DNA of 64,000 nt. It comes from JAEDES01 sp964616405 (GTDB lineage Bacteria > Bacillota_I > Bacilli_A > RF39 > UBA660). The stretch spans positions 1 to 64,000 of the forward strand of contig CAZTRE010000002.1 of the NCBI GenBank assembly GCA_964616405.1. Reading direction: 5' to 3'. Position numbers and translations under genes: made by a program. The notes under the pieces are model-generated. The model was not told where the DNA came from, did not search any database, and saw only the letters and a program-made list of their open reading frames with translations. Positions 35,967 to 44,206 of this stretch are shown piece after piece (the stretch's first letter is position 1; each line of letters starts with the position of its first letter).

Positions 35967-37085
35967 ATTCTTGCTTTCATATTTATTAATAAATTCTTCT
36001 CTATATTCTAAGATTCTATTTTCTTTAATAGCCTCACGCAATTCCTCAGTTAGTTTGATTAGAAAACGAATGTTATGAATTGAAAGTAGACGGCCGCCTA
36101 ACATTTCGTCGGTAGTAATTAAATGACGAATATAGGCTTTAGAGTAATTTTTACAGGTATAGCAATCACAGCCTTCTTCTACTGGAGATAAATCCTCTTT
36201 ATATTTAGCATTATTAAAGTTAATCTTTCCGGTTCTCGTAAATGCTTGTCCATGACGAGCTATTCTTGTTGGTAAAACACAATCAAAAATATCAATTCCT
36301 CTAATTACACCTTCAATGATGTCGATAGGATCCCCTACTCCCATAAGATAACGAACTTTATCTTCAGGCAAATACTTAATTCCATAATCGATCATTTTAT
36401 ACATTGTCTCTTTATCTTCACCTACTGATGTTCCACCTATTGAATAACCATCAAAATCCATTTCCACTGTTTTTTTACAACTATATTCACGTAGATCTTC
36501 AAATTCACCGCCTTGGACTATTCCAAATAGAGATTGATTTTCATTTTTGTGAACGGCTTTGCCGCGGGCAGCCCAACGTAGGGTTCTATCAACAGATTTT
36601 TTCATATAATCATATGTAACTGGGTATGGAGGGCATTCATCAAAACTCATGGCAATGTCACTATCTAACTTATTTTGAATTTCAATTGACTTTTCTGGCG
36701 TTAAGAATAACTTACTTCCATCAATGTGACTTTTAAAATGAACGCCTTCTTCTGTGATATCTTTTTCTTTATTTTTCGCAAGAGAAAATACTTGGAAACC
36801 ACCGCTATCGGTTAAAATGGGTCCATCATAATTCATGAATTTATGAAGTCCACCACATTTGGCAACAATATCTTCTCCGGGACGTAACCATAAGTGATAG
36901 GTATTAGCTAAAACGATACCGCTATTTGCAGCTTTTAACTCTTCTGGAGATAGGCCTTTGACAGTAGCTTTGGTCCCTACTGGCATAAACATAGGAGTAT
37001 CAAATGTTCCATAATTAGTTTCAAGACGGCCTAATCTAGCCTTGGTATTAGCCTCTCTTTGTTTAAGTGTATATTTTATTTTCAT
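35955..37085 (-). CDS. tgt: Queuine tRNA-ribosyltransferase (tRNA-guanine transglycosylase) Tgt
   Basis: Tgt swaps G34 of GUN-anticodon tRNAs for the queuosine precursor preQ1. The 376-residue TIM-barrel enzyme shows the general acid/base region ILTDSGGFQVFSL, MGVGDPIDIIEGV, the catalytic aspartate loop FDCVLPTRIARHGQAFT, and the zinc site CDCYTCKNYSKAYIRHL. Length and motifs are standard. In Bacillus it directly follows queA; here two unrelated genes lie between them. QueA at 39.1 kb catalyses the next step. An AGGTATCT-type site precedes the ATG. Confidence 0.97.
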   Translation of the reverse strand: MKIKYTLKQREANTKARLGRLETNYGTFDTPMFMPVGTKATVKGLSPEELKAANSGIVLANTYHLWLRPGEDIVAKCGGLHKFMNYDGPILTDSGGFQVFSLAKNKEKDITEEGVHFKSHIDGSKLFLTPEKSIEIQNKLDSDIAMSFDECPPYPVTYDYMKKSVDRTLRWAARGKAVHKNENQSLFGIVQGGEFEDLREYSCKKTVEMDFDGYSIGGTSVGEDKETMYKMIDYGIKYLPEDKVRYLMGVGDPIDIIEGVIRGIDIFDCVLPTRIARHGQAFTRTGKINFNNAKYKEDLSPVEEGCDCYTCKNYSKAYIRHLITTDEMLGGRLLSIHNIRFLIKLTEELREAIKENRILEYREEFINKYESKNKEQ

Positions 37086-37249
37086 AGATACCTCCGTTAA
37101 TTACGTCTATCATTATAAAGGATAATTGGACTTTTTACAAGTAAAGAAAAAAAGAATAAATAGATAAGCTATTCATTCCTTACTAATTATAAATTCTAAC
37201 TAAAGAGCATTTTATTTAGTTTGTCTTGTTAATTTTTTATATTATCTTA

Positions 37250-37870
37250 TTAGTTAGTAATTTGTGAAAATCCTAAAGTCACATTATATTCCATAGTTGC
37301 ACCACCTTCAGGTAATTTTGGCTGTTCAATCTCCATACCATCTGAATCACCCCACTCATGGAGAATTTGCAATAAAATTGATTTCCCCGGTTGAATAGTT
37401 ATTTTTTCTGCTTCAATGGCAGAATCACCATAAAATGACGTTGAATTTACTGATTCAGGGTCAACGACAACTATATCTTGGGCAAGTAAAAATGTATTTT
37501 TATTAAAATATAAATAATCACCTGGGGACACTCCGTCTTCTGCAAAATTATTAGGTGAATCTATTGTTTTTAATACAGCTGGAATTGTTCCATCATTAGT
37601 TATTGTAATACAATATACTACATTATCAGTTGGCTTTTTTAAAGTACTGACTGTAATTATTTCATTATCCTTTTCATTTACATTACATGTTCCAAGATTT
37701 GTTGCATGCCCTAGTGAATCCATAACTTCACAAGTATAACTTAGATCAAAATTGCCCGATGCCTTAGCAGTTCCTTTAATCTCAATATTCTCGGAAAAAT
37801 AGGCATAGCCTATTACCATAGTTACTATTAGTGCAAATATTCCTATTATTATTCCTCTTTTTTTATTCAT
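37250..37870 (-). CDS. Secreted or surface protein, camelysin/TasA-like N-terminus
   Basis: The 206-residue protein begins with MNKKRG and a hydrophobic helix (about 7-24, IIIGIFALIVTMVIGYAYF), then SENIEIKGTAKASGNFDLSYTCEV. This resembles SipW-dependent camelysin/TasA proteins, in which a signal peptide is followed by a segment ending in A-S-G-x-x-D-L. The rest is beta-rich with three Cys, an extracellular domain ending VTLGFSQITN. The sequence match is weak beyond the N-terminus, so the family call is tentative. GGAGGTAG precedes the ATG. Immediately upstream is a run of twelve Gs in a promoter-like region, so expression may be phase variable. It lies between queA and tgt, an accessory insertion in a conserved block. 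Confidence 0.6.
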   Translation of the reverse strand: MNKKRGIIIGIFALIVTMVIGYAYFSENIEIKGTAKASGNFDLSYTCEVMDSLGHATNLGTCNVNEKDNEIITVSTLKKPTDNVVYCITITNDGTIPAVLKTIDSPNNFAEDGVSPGDYLYFNKNTFLLAQDIVVVDPESVNSTSFYGDSAIEAEKITIQPGKSILLQILHEWGDSDGMEIEQPKLPEGGATMEYNVTLGFSQITN

Positions 37871-37890
37871 TCTTCTCTACCTCCAATTCT

Positions 37891-37921
37891 ATTTTAGAAT
37901 AACCCCCCCCCCCCACGTCAA
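37891..37921 (-). promoter_or_regulatory. Promoter-like region containing a G12 homopolymer tract
   Basis: On the minus strand -35-like TTGACG (37916-37921) and -10-like TAAAAT (37891-37896) are 19 bp apart, and 12 of those bases are consecutive Gs (37903-37914 read as C on the + strand). Ten Gs would give the optimal 17-bp spacer. The ribosome site GGAGG lies at 37880-37884. Core elements are imperfect, so the promoter reading is tentative; the tract itself is plain. Confidence 0.5.
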
Positions 37922-38020
37922 GCGGTGGGTGGAAGACTTGTCAATTCTTTACATCAAATCTTGGCAATTTTAAGCGCAAATTAACATTACTTTGAGCAAA
38001 GATAAACTCAATAAATAAAA

Positions 38021-38057
38021 TAAAGAAGATCGTTTAAGACATAATCGATCTTCTTTA
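38021..38057 (-). terminator. Terminator of the CHC2 zinc-finger gene
   Basis: TAAAGAAGATCG/CGATCTTCTTTA forms a twelve-base-pair stem with a 13-base loop, followed on the minus strand by a T-rich stretch. It separates the CHC2 gene from the secreted protein gene. Confidence 0.88.
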
Positions 38058-38105
38058 TCAATTCTCAAAAATCTAATAGATATAAATATTTTATAGTGTT
38101 TTATC

Positions 38106-38960
38106 TCATCCCCAAATTTTGTGATAAGTGTCTACTGCTTTCTTAATCTTTACATATCTTTCTCTAAATTCTTCGTTTTGTGCATATGCGTCTTCCGGCA
38201 ATACAAGACGTTGAATTGGTTCTCTATGTTTGAAATATGGATCAAGCTCTTGATTTTTAATGCGTTCGATTGTTCTATATTTATCGGCATAATAGTCATC
38301 CACTAGAACGTTACTCTTTGGCATAAAATCACTGTTGCGTTTTTTTAGCCTTTCTCTTCCTAAGTCCAAGAGGTATCTATGTTCATCAGAAATAATCGCT
38401 TGTTGGTACATTGTAATTAGATCAATATCTGGATCATCTTCGGAAAATTCTTTTTGTAAATAAACCTTTTGAAGAAAAGAAAAAGCATCTTTAAACTCCA
38501 TCCTTTGGATTGCTTGCAAATAAGAAAAAACATTTCCACTAGCTCCACAACCAAAACAATAAAAGCCATTTTCAAAATCTTTTAATCTAAATGACGCTGT
38601 CTTTTCATTATGATACGGGCATAAAAACATATAGCCATTTTCACCAGTCATTTTTAACCTTCCCCTACTGCTGGAATCTGCAAGTATAAGTGGAAGAAGG
38701 GAATCTTTTTTCTGAACGTATTCTGCATTTTTCGGATGAATATCATGTAAAATAGTGTTACTTTCTTCTATACAATGTATTAAATTCTCTATTGATAAGG
38801 CATATTCCCCATATTTGTCGTTGGCGTCTCTATGAGTACATATTCCTTCTACTTCATAAAGTAAATCTTTAAGTGCAAAGTAATCATCTTTAGTTAACCC
38901 CTGACGGGTTCCTTTTCTTACCCACGCATAATACAACGCTTGTACTTCTTCTACTCTCAT
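38106..38960 (-). CDS. Stand-alone CHC2 zinc-finger protein (DnaG-type finger without a primase domain)
   Basis: The 284-residue protein contains the DNA-primase zinc finger: Cys114 and His117 in MFLCPYHNEKTASF, and Cys135 and Cys138 in FYCFGCGASGNVFSYLQ, in the usual CHC2 spacing. The Toprim and RNA-polymerase domains of DnaG are missing. The N-terminal 100 and C-terminal 120 residues are helical and charged with no recognised motif. CHC2 fingers bind single-stranded DNA or template for priming. It may be a remnant or a specialised regulator. The ATG at 38960 follows AGGAGG; a longer in-frame start lacks one. It has its own promoter and terminator. Confidence 0.75.
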   Translation of the reverse strand: MRVEEVQALYYAWVRKGTRQGLTKDDYFALKDLLYEVEGICTHRDANDKYGEYALSIENLIHCIEESNTILHDIHPKNAEYVQKKDSLLPLILADSSSRGRLKMTGENGYMFLCPYHNEKTASFRLKDFENGFYCFGCGASGNVFSYLQAIQRMEFKDAFSFLQKVYLQKEFSEDDPDIDLITMYQQAIISDEHRYLLDLGRERLKKRNSDFMPKSNVLVDDYYADKYRTIERIKNQELDPYFKHREPIQRLVLPEDAYAQNEEFRERYVKIKKAVDTYHKIWG

Positions 38961-38978
38961 AACGAACCTCCTAATTTT

Positions 38979-39007
38979 AGGATAATCTTTTTCAATATTA
39001 AAGTCAA
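38979..39007 (-). promoter_or_regulatory. Promoter of the CHC2 gene
   Basis: On the minus strand -35 TTGACT (39002-39007), 17 bp, then TATCCT (38979-38984). The start point falls close to the Shine-Dalgarno sequence, giving a very short leader, as also seen for the secreted protein gene. Confidence 0.65.
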
Positions 39008-39060
39008 CTTTATTCGTAATATTCATAGAAGTTTAGAATTATTTTTCAATTATGACTATA

Positions 39061-39099
39061 AAAAATATCACAAGTTTTTATAATACCTATGATATTTTT
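39061..39099 (-). terminator. Terminator of queA
   Basis: AAAAATATCA (39061-39070) pairs with TGATATTTTT (39090-39099) and is followed by Ts on the minus strand, just past the queA stop. The loop is long (19 bases), so strength is uncertain. Confidence 0.55.
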
Positions 39100-39106
39100 A
39101 AATTAG

Positions 39107-40132
39107 TTATTTTATAAACATGGCATCTCCAAATGAGAAAAATCTATATTTTTCTTTTACTGCTTCTTGATAGGTATTTAAGATGTGTTCTCTGGTAGCT
39201 AAAGCTGATACTAACATTACAAGCGTTGATTTTGGTAAATGAAAGTTTGTTGATAAGCAATCAATAGCTTTAAACTTGTAGCCCGGATAAATAAAGATAT
39301 TGGTCCAACCACTACATTCTTTAAATTCTCCGTATTTGGTCATGATCGTCTCGAGTGTTCTCGTTGAAGTTGTTCCAACAGCAATAACTTTTTTGCCGGC
39401 TTGCTTAGTCTTAGTAAGAACCTCGGCAACTTCTTTAGTCATACTATAGTATTCACTGTGCATTTCATGTTCTTCAATTGTTTCAACGCTTACGGGTCTA
39501 AATGTTCCTAGTCCAACGTGCAAAGTTATATAAACGACATTAACGCCTTTATTCTCAATTTGTTTTAATAACTCTTTTGTAAAATGAAGTCCAGCAGTTG
39601 GCGCAGCAGCGCTTCCTACTTCTTTAGCATAAACTGTTTGATAACGAGATTGGTCTTCTAATTTCTCATGAATATATGGAGGAAGGGGCATTGTACCTAA
39701 TTCTTCTAATACTTCTAAAAGAATTCCAGAATAAATTAATTTAAAATGACGTATTCCCTCATCACCTTCGGCAATACACTCAGCTTTTAATTTGTCATCA
39801 CCAAAAGTTACTACGGTTCCAACTTTAATACGGCGAGCGGGTTTTACTAAGCATTCCCAGTTATCACCACTAGTATTTTTTAATAGTAATATTTCTATGA
39901 CAGCATTGGTTTCTTCTTTTTGACCAATCAATCTAGCTGGAAGTACTTTAGTATCATTTAGTACTAAGGTATCTCCTTTTTCTAAATAATCAATAATATC
40001 TTTAAAATGTTTATGTTCAATTTCACCGGTTTTTTTATCTAATACTAATAAACGTGAAGAATCTCTTTTCTCTAACGGAGTTTGAGCTATTAATTCTTCT
40101 GGTAAATCATAGTTAAAATCTTCTACTTTCAA
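39107..40132 (-). CDS. queA: S-adenosylmethionine:tRNA ribosyltransferase-isomerase QueA
   Basis: QueA transfers and isomerises the ribosyl group of SAM onto preQ1-tRNA to make epoxyqueuosine. The 341-residue protein has the family signatures FNYDLPEELIAQ at the start, LVLNDTKVLPARLIG, PPYIHEKLEDQSRYQTVYA, GSAAAPTAGLHFT and the closing LPKSTLVMLVSALA. It begins at a TTG codon (40132) that overlaps the stop of the upstream gene as TTGA; AGGAGGG lies ten bases before it. It is thus coupled to the unknown gene at 40129-40722. It works with Tgt, encoded 2 kb away. Confidence 0.96.
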   Translation of the reverse strand: MKVEDFNYDLPEELIAQTPLEKRDSSRLLVLDKKTGEIEHKHFKDIIDYLEKGDTLVLNDTKVLPARLIGQKEETNAVIEILLLKNTSGDNWECLVKPARRIKVGTVVTFGDDKLKAECIAEGDEGIRHFKLIYSGILLEVLEELGTMPLPPYIHEKLEDQSRYQTVYAKEVGSAAAPTAGLHFTKELLKQIENKGVNVVYITLHVGLGTFRPVSVETIEEHEMHSEYYSMTKEVAEVLTKTKQAGKKVIAVGTTSTRTLETIMTKYGEFKECSGWTNIFIYPGYKFKAIDCLSTNFHLPKSTLVMLVSALATREHILNTYQEAVKEKYRFFSFGDAMFIK

Positions 40133-40722
40133 AAGCAGATCCCTCCTTGGTCTAATACTTTACTGGCAAATTCCCCGCTTTCTGCCTTTATTTGATCGGG
40201 TGGTGTTTTACGCATGTAAGTAATTACTTCTTCTATTGTGGAGCCAGTTTCTAATTTATGATCCGCTAATACCATTACGTTGGATAAACTGGTATATTCG
40301 CCATCCAAGTCTTTGATAGATCCTAATAATTCTTTTGGCCATTTATCAGTAGCTGTTTGGTAAAAAGGTAGTTGTTCATTTAATGAGTAGTTTGACAAAA
40401 GAGCAATTTCATCAAAATCTAAATCAGCAATAACATCTTTATAATAAGCAAAATAAATTGTGCTGGCTAATATTAGCGGAATTTTATGAAAACGATTTCC
40501 TTTATTAGCACCGGCTACTGCCATTTTTCCATCAACATGATGAATAAACTGTATAAATGTTTTAGTAGTGGATTCATCAAGTTTATCTAGACCACGAAGA
40601 GCAACTTCCAGCGTTTCCTTAGGAAAGAAAAGACACTCTACATACTCTGGATATTTAAGTAAGTCAGCTTTAAAATCGTCTATTGTTTTTATTTCTTTAA
40701 AAGCTAAATTTTTATATGCCAT
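40129..40722 (-). CDS. Uncharacterised 197-residue protein coupled to queA
   Basis: I do not recognise this protein. It is mixed helical, with hydrophobic segment LILASTIYFAYYKD in the middle and a C-terminal stretch VITYMRKTPPDQIKAESGEFASKVLDQGGICF. The region GKMAVAGANKGNRFHK could be a small-ligand loop, but no named motif is present. The ATG at 40722 follows GAGGTGG, and its stop overlaps the queA TTG start, so it is made together with QueA. It replaces the direct ruvB-queA junction of Bacillus. A link to tRNA modification is only a suggestion from context. Confidence 0.7.
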   Translation of the reverse strand: MAYKNLAFKEIKTIDDFKADLLKYPEYVECLFFPKETLEVALRGLDKLDESTTKTFIQFIHHVDGKMAVAGANKGNRFHKIPLILASTIYFAYYKDVIADLDFDEIALLSNYSLNEQLPFYQTATDKWPKELLGSIKDLDGEYTSLSNVMVLADHKLETGSTIEEVITYMRKTPPDQIKAESGEFASKVLDQGGICF

Positions 40723-40774
40723 AATTCCACCTCTTTTTTACTAACCTAGTATAGCATATATTTAGATATTTTAA

Positions 40775-40793
40775 AAGGCACTAAATGTGCCTT
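40775..40793 (-). terminator. Terminator of ruvAB
   Basis: AAGGCAC/GTGCCTT with a five-base loop and trailing Ts on the minus strand. The arm covers the end of ruvB. Confidence 0.8.
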
Positions 40794-41790
40794 AGTTTTT
40801 TGGTATTCCTAGTATTTCATAGGCTTTATCGGTAGCAATACGTCCACGTGATGTTCTTTTTAACAAGCCCATTTGAAGTAGGAATGGTTCATATACATCC
40901 TCAATGGTAGTGACTTCTTCACCAATTGATGAGGCAATAGCCTCTACTCCTACTGGTCCACCATTAAATTTTTGAATAATAGCAAGTAATAAGTCATGGT
41001 CTGTATTATCAAGTCCCATATTATCGACTTTTAAGCGATGAAGCGCGTCTAAGGTAATATCAATATCTATTCGTCCATTTCCCTTTACTAGAGCAAAATC
41101 ACGAACGCGTTTAAATAATCTATTGGCAATACGTGGTGTTCCTCTACTACGCTTAGCAAGTTCTATGGCCGCATCATCATCTATTTCAATAGCTAAAACG
41201 CGTGATGTTCTTTTGATAATATCAGTTAGTTCTTCAATTGTATAAAACTGTAATTTCGAGGTGATTCCAAAACGATCCCGAAGTGGTGAAGATAAATCTC
41301 CAGCTCTCGTAGTTGCACCCACTAAAGTAAATGGTGGTAAATCTATTTTAATATTTCTACTATTGCCTTCACTCCCGACGATTATATCAAGTGAAAAATC
41401 TTCCATGGCTGGATATAAAATTTCTTCAATATATCTTGGCATACGATGTATTTCATCAATAAACAAAACATCTCCAGGCTCTAGTGAAGATAAAATGGCA
41501 GCTAAGTCCCCACTTTTTTCAATACTGGGGCCACTGGCTGTTTTAATATTTGTCCCAAGTTCATGTGCAATGATAAAAGCAAGGGTTGTTTTACCTAGTC
41601 CTGGAGGGCCATATAATAAAACATGATCTAATGGTTCGTTACGCATTTTTGCTGCTTCAACAAATATTTTAATATTTTCTTTAACATCTGTTTGTCCAAT
41701 GTATTCATCTATTGATTCAGGTCGAATTGTATTGTCAATAACATTGTCATCTAATAAATTATAATTATTTAGTACACTTTCTTGTTCCAT
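40792..41790 (-). CDS. ruvB: Holliday junction branch migration helicase RuvB
   Basis: RuvB is the hexameric AAA+ motor that drives branch migration of Holliday junctions with RuvA. The 332-residue protein has Walker A GPPGLGKTTLA (about 61-71), Walker B LFIDEIHRM, sensor-1 LVGATTRAGDLSSPLRDRFG, and the winged-helix C-terminus with GGPVGVEAIASSIGEE and FLLQMGLLKRTSRGR. It follows ruvA after 18 bp. Length and motifs are standard. Confidence 0.98.
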   Translation of the reverse strand: MEQESVLNNYNLLDDNVIDNTIRPESIDEYIGQTDVKENIKIFVEAAKMRNEPLDHVLLYGPPGLGKTTLAFIIAHELGTNIKTASGPSIEKSGDLAAILSSLEPGDVLFIDEIHRMPRYIEEILYPAMEDFSLDIIVGSEGNSRNIKIDLPPFTLVGATTRAGDLSSPLRDRFGITSKLQFYTIEELTDIIKRTSRVLAIEIDDDAAIELAKRSRGTPRIANRLFKRVRDFALVKGNGRIDIDITLDALHRLKVDNMGLDNTDHDLLLAIIQKFNGGPVGVEAIASSIGEEVTTIEDVYEPFLLQMGLLKRTSRGRIATDKAYEILGIPKN

Positions 41791-41808
41791 GAGATAAGCC
41801 TCCTTACT

Positions 41809-42372
41809 TTATCTTAATAATAATTTCAATGCATCTTTAACTTGTTCCTCAATTGGGAAAGATGTATCTACTTTAGCCAAAATTGGCTTTAATTCTTTTT
41901 CTTTGTAGCCTAAACCAAGAAGTACTTCTTTAAGTTCATTTTCTGTTTGAACTTGTTCATCAGATATACCTACTCCAATGAATTCTAGTTTTCCTTTTAA
42001 ATCTAGGACAATCTGTTTGGCTAACTTATCACCAATTTTAGGGAATTTCTTTAAATATAAAACATTTTCTCTTTCAATGGCATCCATGATTCCTTCGATA
42101 GATCCGACTGCTAAGATCGGTAAGGTCATCTTACATCCAAGTCCTTTAACACTAATTAGTTTTAAAAATAGTTCTTTTTCTTCAACTGTTTTAAACCCAT
42201 ATAAACAATTATCATCTTCAGCTATTTTTTGATAAACATAAACTTTATAGTCTTTTCCTGGTTCAAAAGAATATGGATTTGATACATAAATTAAATAGCC
42301 AATACCATTATTATCTAAAACAATAGCATTATTTTTTAATGCGGTTACAGTTCCTTTTATATAGTCATACAT
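41809..42372 (-). CDS. ruvA: Holliday junction DNA-binding protein RuvA
   Basis: RuvA binds the four-way junction as a tetramer and guides RuvB. The 187-residue protein has the N-terminal OB fold (MYDYIKGTVTALKNN; YLIYVSNP), tandem helix-hairpin-helix motifs (LISVKGLGCKMTLPIL and LKKFPKIGDKLAKQIVLDLKGKL) and a C-terminal domain (VLLGLGYKEKELKPIL) that contacts RuvB. The ATG at 42372 follows the GGAGTGAT site seen elsewhere in this genome, rather than the GTG nine bases upstream. Confidence 0.96.
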   Translation of the reverse strand: MYDYIKGTVTALKNNAIVLDNNGIGYLIYVSNPYSFEPGKDYKVYVYQKIAEDDNCLYGFKTVEEKELFLKLISVKGLGCKMTLPILAVGSIEGIMDAIERENVLYLKKFPKIGDKLAKQIVLDLKGKLEFIGVGISDEQVQTENELKEVLLGLGYKEKELKPILAKVDTSFPIEEQVKDALKLLLR

Positions 42373-42472
42373 TTTTATCACTCCATTTACATTATATAAT
42401 AAATACTTTCTATGTTCAAACTATTATCAATTATAATGCACGAACACTTGTTTGTCAAACTATATAAAAGAA

Positions 42473-42494
42473 AAATAGTTATTTCTAACTATTT
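42473..42494 (-). terminator. Terminator of the yebC-PH-membrane protein operon
   Basis: AAATAGTTA/TAACTATTT with a TTTC loop, followed by a T-rich run on the minus strand. It covers the stop of the gene at 42489. Confidence 0.75.
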
Positions 42495-43013
42495 CTTACC
42501 AGTAAATTTTCTTCTTATAAACCTTTCGGCTTGATAGAAGCGATCTTTAATACTGGGAACTAAATATGAAGAAAGGATACTTCCTAAAAATATTGCAGTA
42601 AATATTTCTTGACTTAAAATGGCTCTTACAAAAGCGACGGCGATAATTATAAAGAGAACTATAAGGATTAAAACAATAATTATATTTAAATAATTTTTTT
42701 GATTGCCTTTATCATAGAAATTTACTTCATTTCTATTGATTAGGGCTTCAGCCTTTTCTTTAAAGCTTAAGTATTTCTCTTCTAATTCTTGTTCTGTTAG
42801 TGGAGTGTTTCTTTTATATAAATCTCCACGCATTTCAATATTTCCTTCTTTAGTCAATTGAACATCAACATTAGCAAAGTTTTCTAAAGGTAAATCTACA
42901 TCAAATTCATCAGCTAATAAAGTTATTAGTTTATTTCTGGTTTTTCTAGAAACAAACTCTGCTTGATTAACAAAACTCTTTAACTCATTATTTATTTTAC
43001 GTAACTGTAACAT
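42489..43013 (-). CDS. Uncharacterised membrane protein with two C-terminal helices
   Basis: The 174-residue protein has a charged helical N-terminal half (about 1-100) including a possible coil EQELEEKYLSFKEKAEALINR, then two membrane helices (about 106-130 and 135-155) and a short basic tail ending RKFTGKK. I do not recognise the family. Its ATG overlaps the stop of the PH-domain gene by one base, so the two are coupled and the products may act together at the membrane. Confidence 0.72.
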   Translation of the reverse strand: MLQLRKINNELKSFVNQAEFVSRKTRNKLITLLADEFDVDLPLENFANVDVQLTKEGNIEMRGDLYKRNTPLTEQELEEKYLSFKEKAEALINRNEVNFYDKGNQKNYLNIIIVLILIVLFIIIAVAFVRAILSQEIFTAIFLGSILSSYLVPSIKDRFYQAERFIRRKFTGKK

Positions 43014-43378
43014 TATTTAATAATAGCGTTAGCAAGAAGTGTATCAAATCTTCTAACATCTATTCCTTTGCGTAGTTTTACTTTAATACAGCCCATTCTT
43101 GTCCATAGTTCAACTTCGGCATTAAAGTCCATCATTCCAGCATTTTCAGTTGACCACATTAATACTGATGAATATGGTAATGAATATACTTCAATCTTTG
43201 TTCCTGTAATGCCTTGAGCATCTCTAACAATTAGTCTTTTGTTGGTAAAAATTGCACTATCTCGGAATGTTTTGTATGCGGCTATCGCCTCTTCACCATT
43301 GATTAGAATTTTTTCTACATCAGATGGTATTTCGCATTCTGATAGCAAAGTCCATTCTAATATTCCTTTTGCTTCCAT
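43013..43378 (-). CDS. Bacterial PH-domain (bPH) protein
   Basis: The 121-residue protein matches the bacterial pleckstrin-homology pattern: an N-terminal strand-rich region, EEAIAAYKTFRDSAIFTNKRLIVRDAQGITGTKIEVYSLPYSSVLMWSTENAG, and a final amphipathic helix RFDTLLANAIIK. The phrase AIFTNKRLIVRD followed by a lysine-containing strand is typical of the family. Such proteins are cytoplasmic oligomers of unknown function. It is followed by a membrane protein with one-base overlap and preceded by yebC after 13 bp. Confidence 0.82.
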   Translation of the reverse strand: MEAKGILEWTLLSECEIPSDVEKILINGEEAIAAYKTFRDSAIFTNKRLIVRDAQGITGTKIEVYSLPYSSVLMWSTENAGMMDFNAEVELWTRMGCIKVKLRKGIDVRRFDTLLANAIIK

Positions 43379-43391
43379 ATAAGTCTCCTTT

Positions 43392-44114
43392 TTAATCTTC
43401 TTTCAAATTATAGTAAACATCTTGAACGTCATCTAGATCTTCTAAGGTATCTACTAAATTATGAACTTTTTCACTAGCTTCTTCATCTAATTCTACTTCC
43501 ATATTCGGAATATAAGTTAATTCGCACTCTAAAAATTCTTTAACATTAGCTTTTTCTAGGGCTTCTTTTACTGTTAAAAATGTGTCTTGAGCAGTTGTGA
43601 TAATGTATGTATTATCAACGGTTTCGAAATCTAGAGCTCCGGCATCAAGGGATGTCATCATCATTTCGTCCTCATCATATTCTCCTGGAATAACGATTGA
43701 ACCACGACGTTCAAACATATAGCTTACTGAACCATCAGTTCCTAAATTTCCACCTGCTTTAGTAAATGAACTTCTTACTTGAGAAGCAGTTCTGTTTCTA
43801 TTATCTGTTAAGCAATCAACCATGAATGCTACACCACTCGGTCCATAACCTTCGTAGCGAATAGTTTCATAGTTTGCACCGTCAGTAGTTCCTGCAGCCT
43901 TATCAATTGCCTTTTGAATATTGTCTTTTGGCATATTTTGTGCTTTTGCCTTATCGACAGCTAATCGTAATGCGGCATTTGTTTGTGGATCGGGACTACC
44001 TGACTTCGCAGCGACCATTATTTCTTTGGCAAGTTTTTGGAACACCTTACCTCGTGCTGCATCTAACAATCCTTTTTTTCTATGAATTGTAGCCCATTTT
44101 GAATGTCCACTCAT
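43392..44114 (-). CDS. yebC: YebC/PmpR-family regulator or translation factor
   Basis: The 240-residue protein starts SGHSKWATIHRKKG and contains PKDNIQKAIDKAAG, RYEGYGPSGVAFMVDCLTDNRNRT and SFTKAGGNLGTDGSVSYMFERRG, all diagnostic of the YebC family. Some members regulate transcription; others, including Bacillus YebC2-type proteins, help ribosomes through polyproline stretches. Which type this is cannot be told from sequence alone. It is divergent from the DUF192 gene and first in a three-gene operon. Confidence 0.95.
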   Translation of the reverse strand: MSGHSKWATIHRKKGLLDAARGKVFQKLAKEIMVAAKSGSPDPQTNAALRLAVDKAKAQNMPKDNIQKAIDKAAGTTDGANYETIRYEGYGPSGVAFMVDCLTDNRNRTASQVRSSFTKAGGNLGTDGSVSYMFERRGSIVIPGEYDEDEMMMTSLDAGALDFETVDNTYIITTAQDTFLTVKEALEKANVKEFLECELTYIPNMEVELDEEASEKVHNLVDTLEDLDDVQDVYYNLKED

Positions 44115-44175
44115 ATTATACCTCCTCTTTCCTTAATTATAATATCATACTTTTATTAATTATAAAAGTAATTTG

Positions 44176-44184
44176 TGGTATAAT
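44176..44184 (+). promoter_or_regulatory. Extended -10 promoter of the DUF192 gene
   Basis: TGGTATAAT at 44176-44184 is a perfect TATAAT with the extended TGn motif. It lies 22 bases before the ATG at 44207, between this gene and the divergent yebC. Confidence 0.7.
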
Positions 44185-44206
44185 GTATTTATTAAGTGGT
44201 GATTTT

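Noticed and set aside
37903..37914. Poly-G as pure sequencing artefact
   Set aside because: It is internal with unique sequence on both sides, so it is kept as a finding, though an artefact cannot be excluded from sequence alone.
38106..38960. Primase gene dnaG
   Set aside because: Only the CHC2 finger is present; Toprim and polymerase motifs are absent.
44099..44206. Longer DUF192 protein starting at 44099
   Set aside because: The extra 36 residues precede the extended -10 box and have no ribosome site; the ATG at 44207 does.
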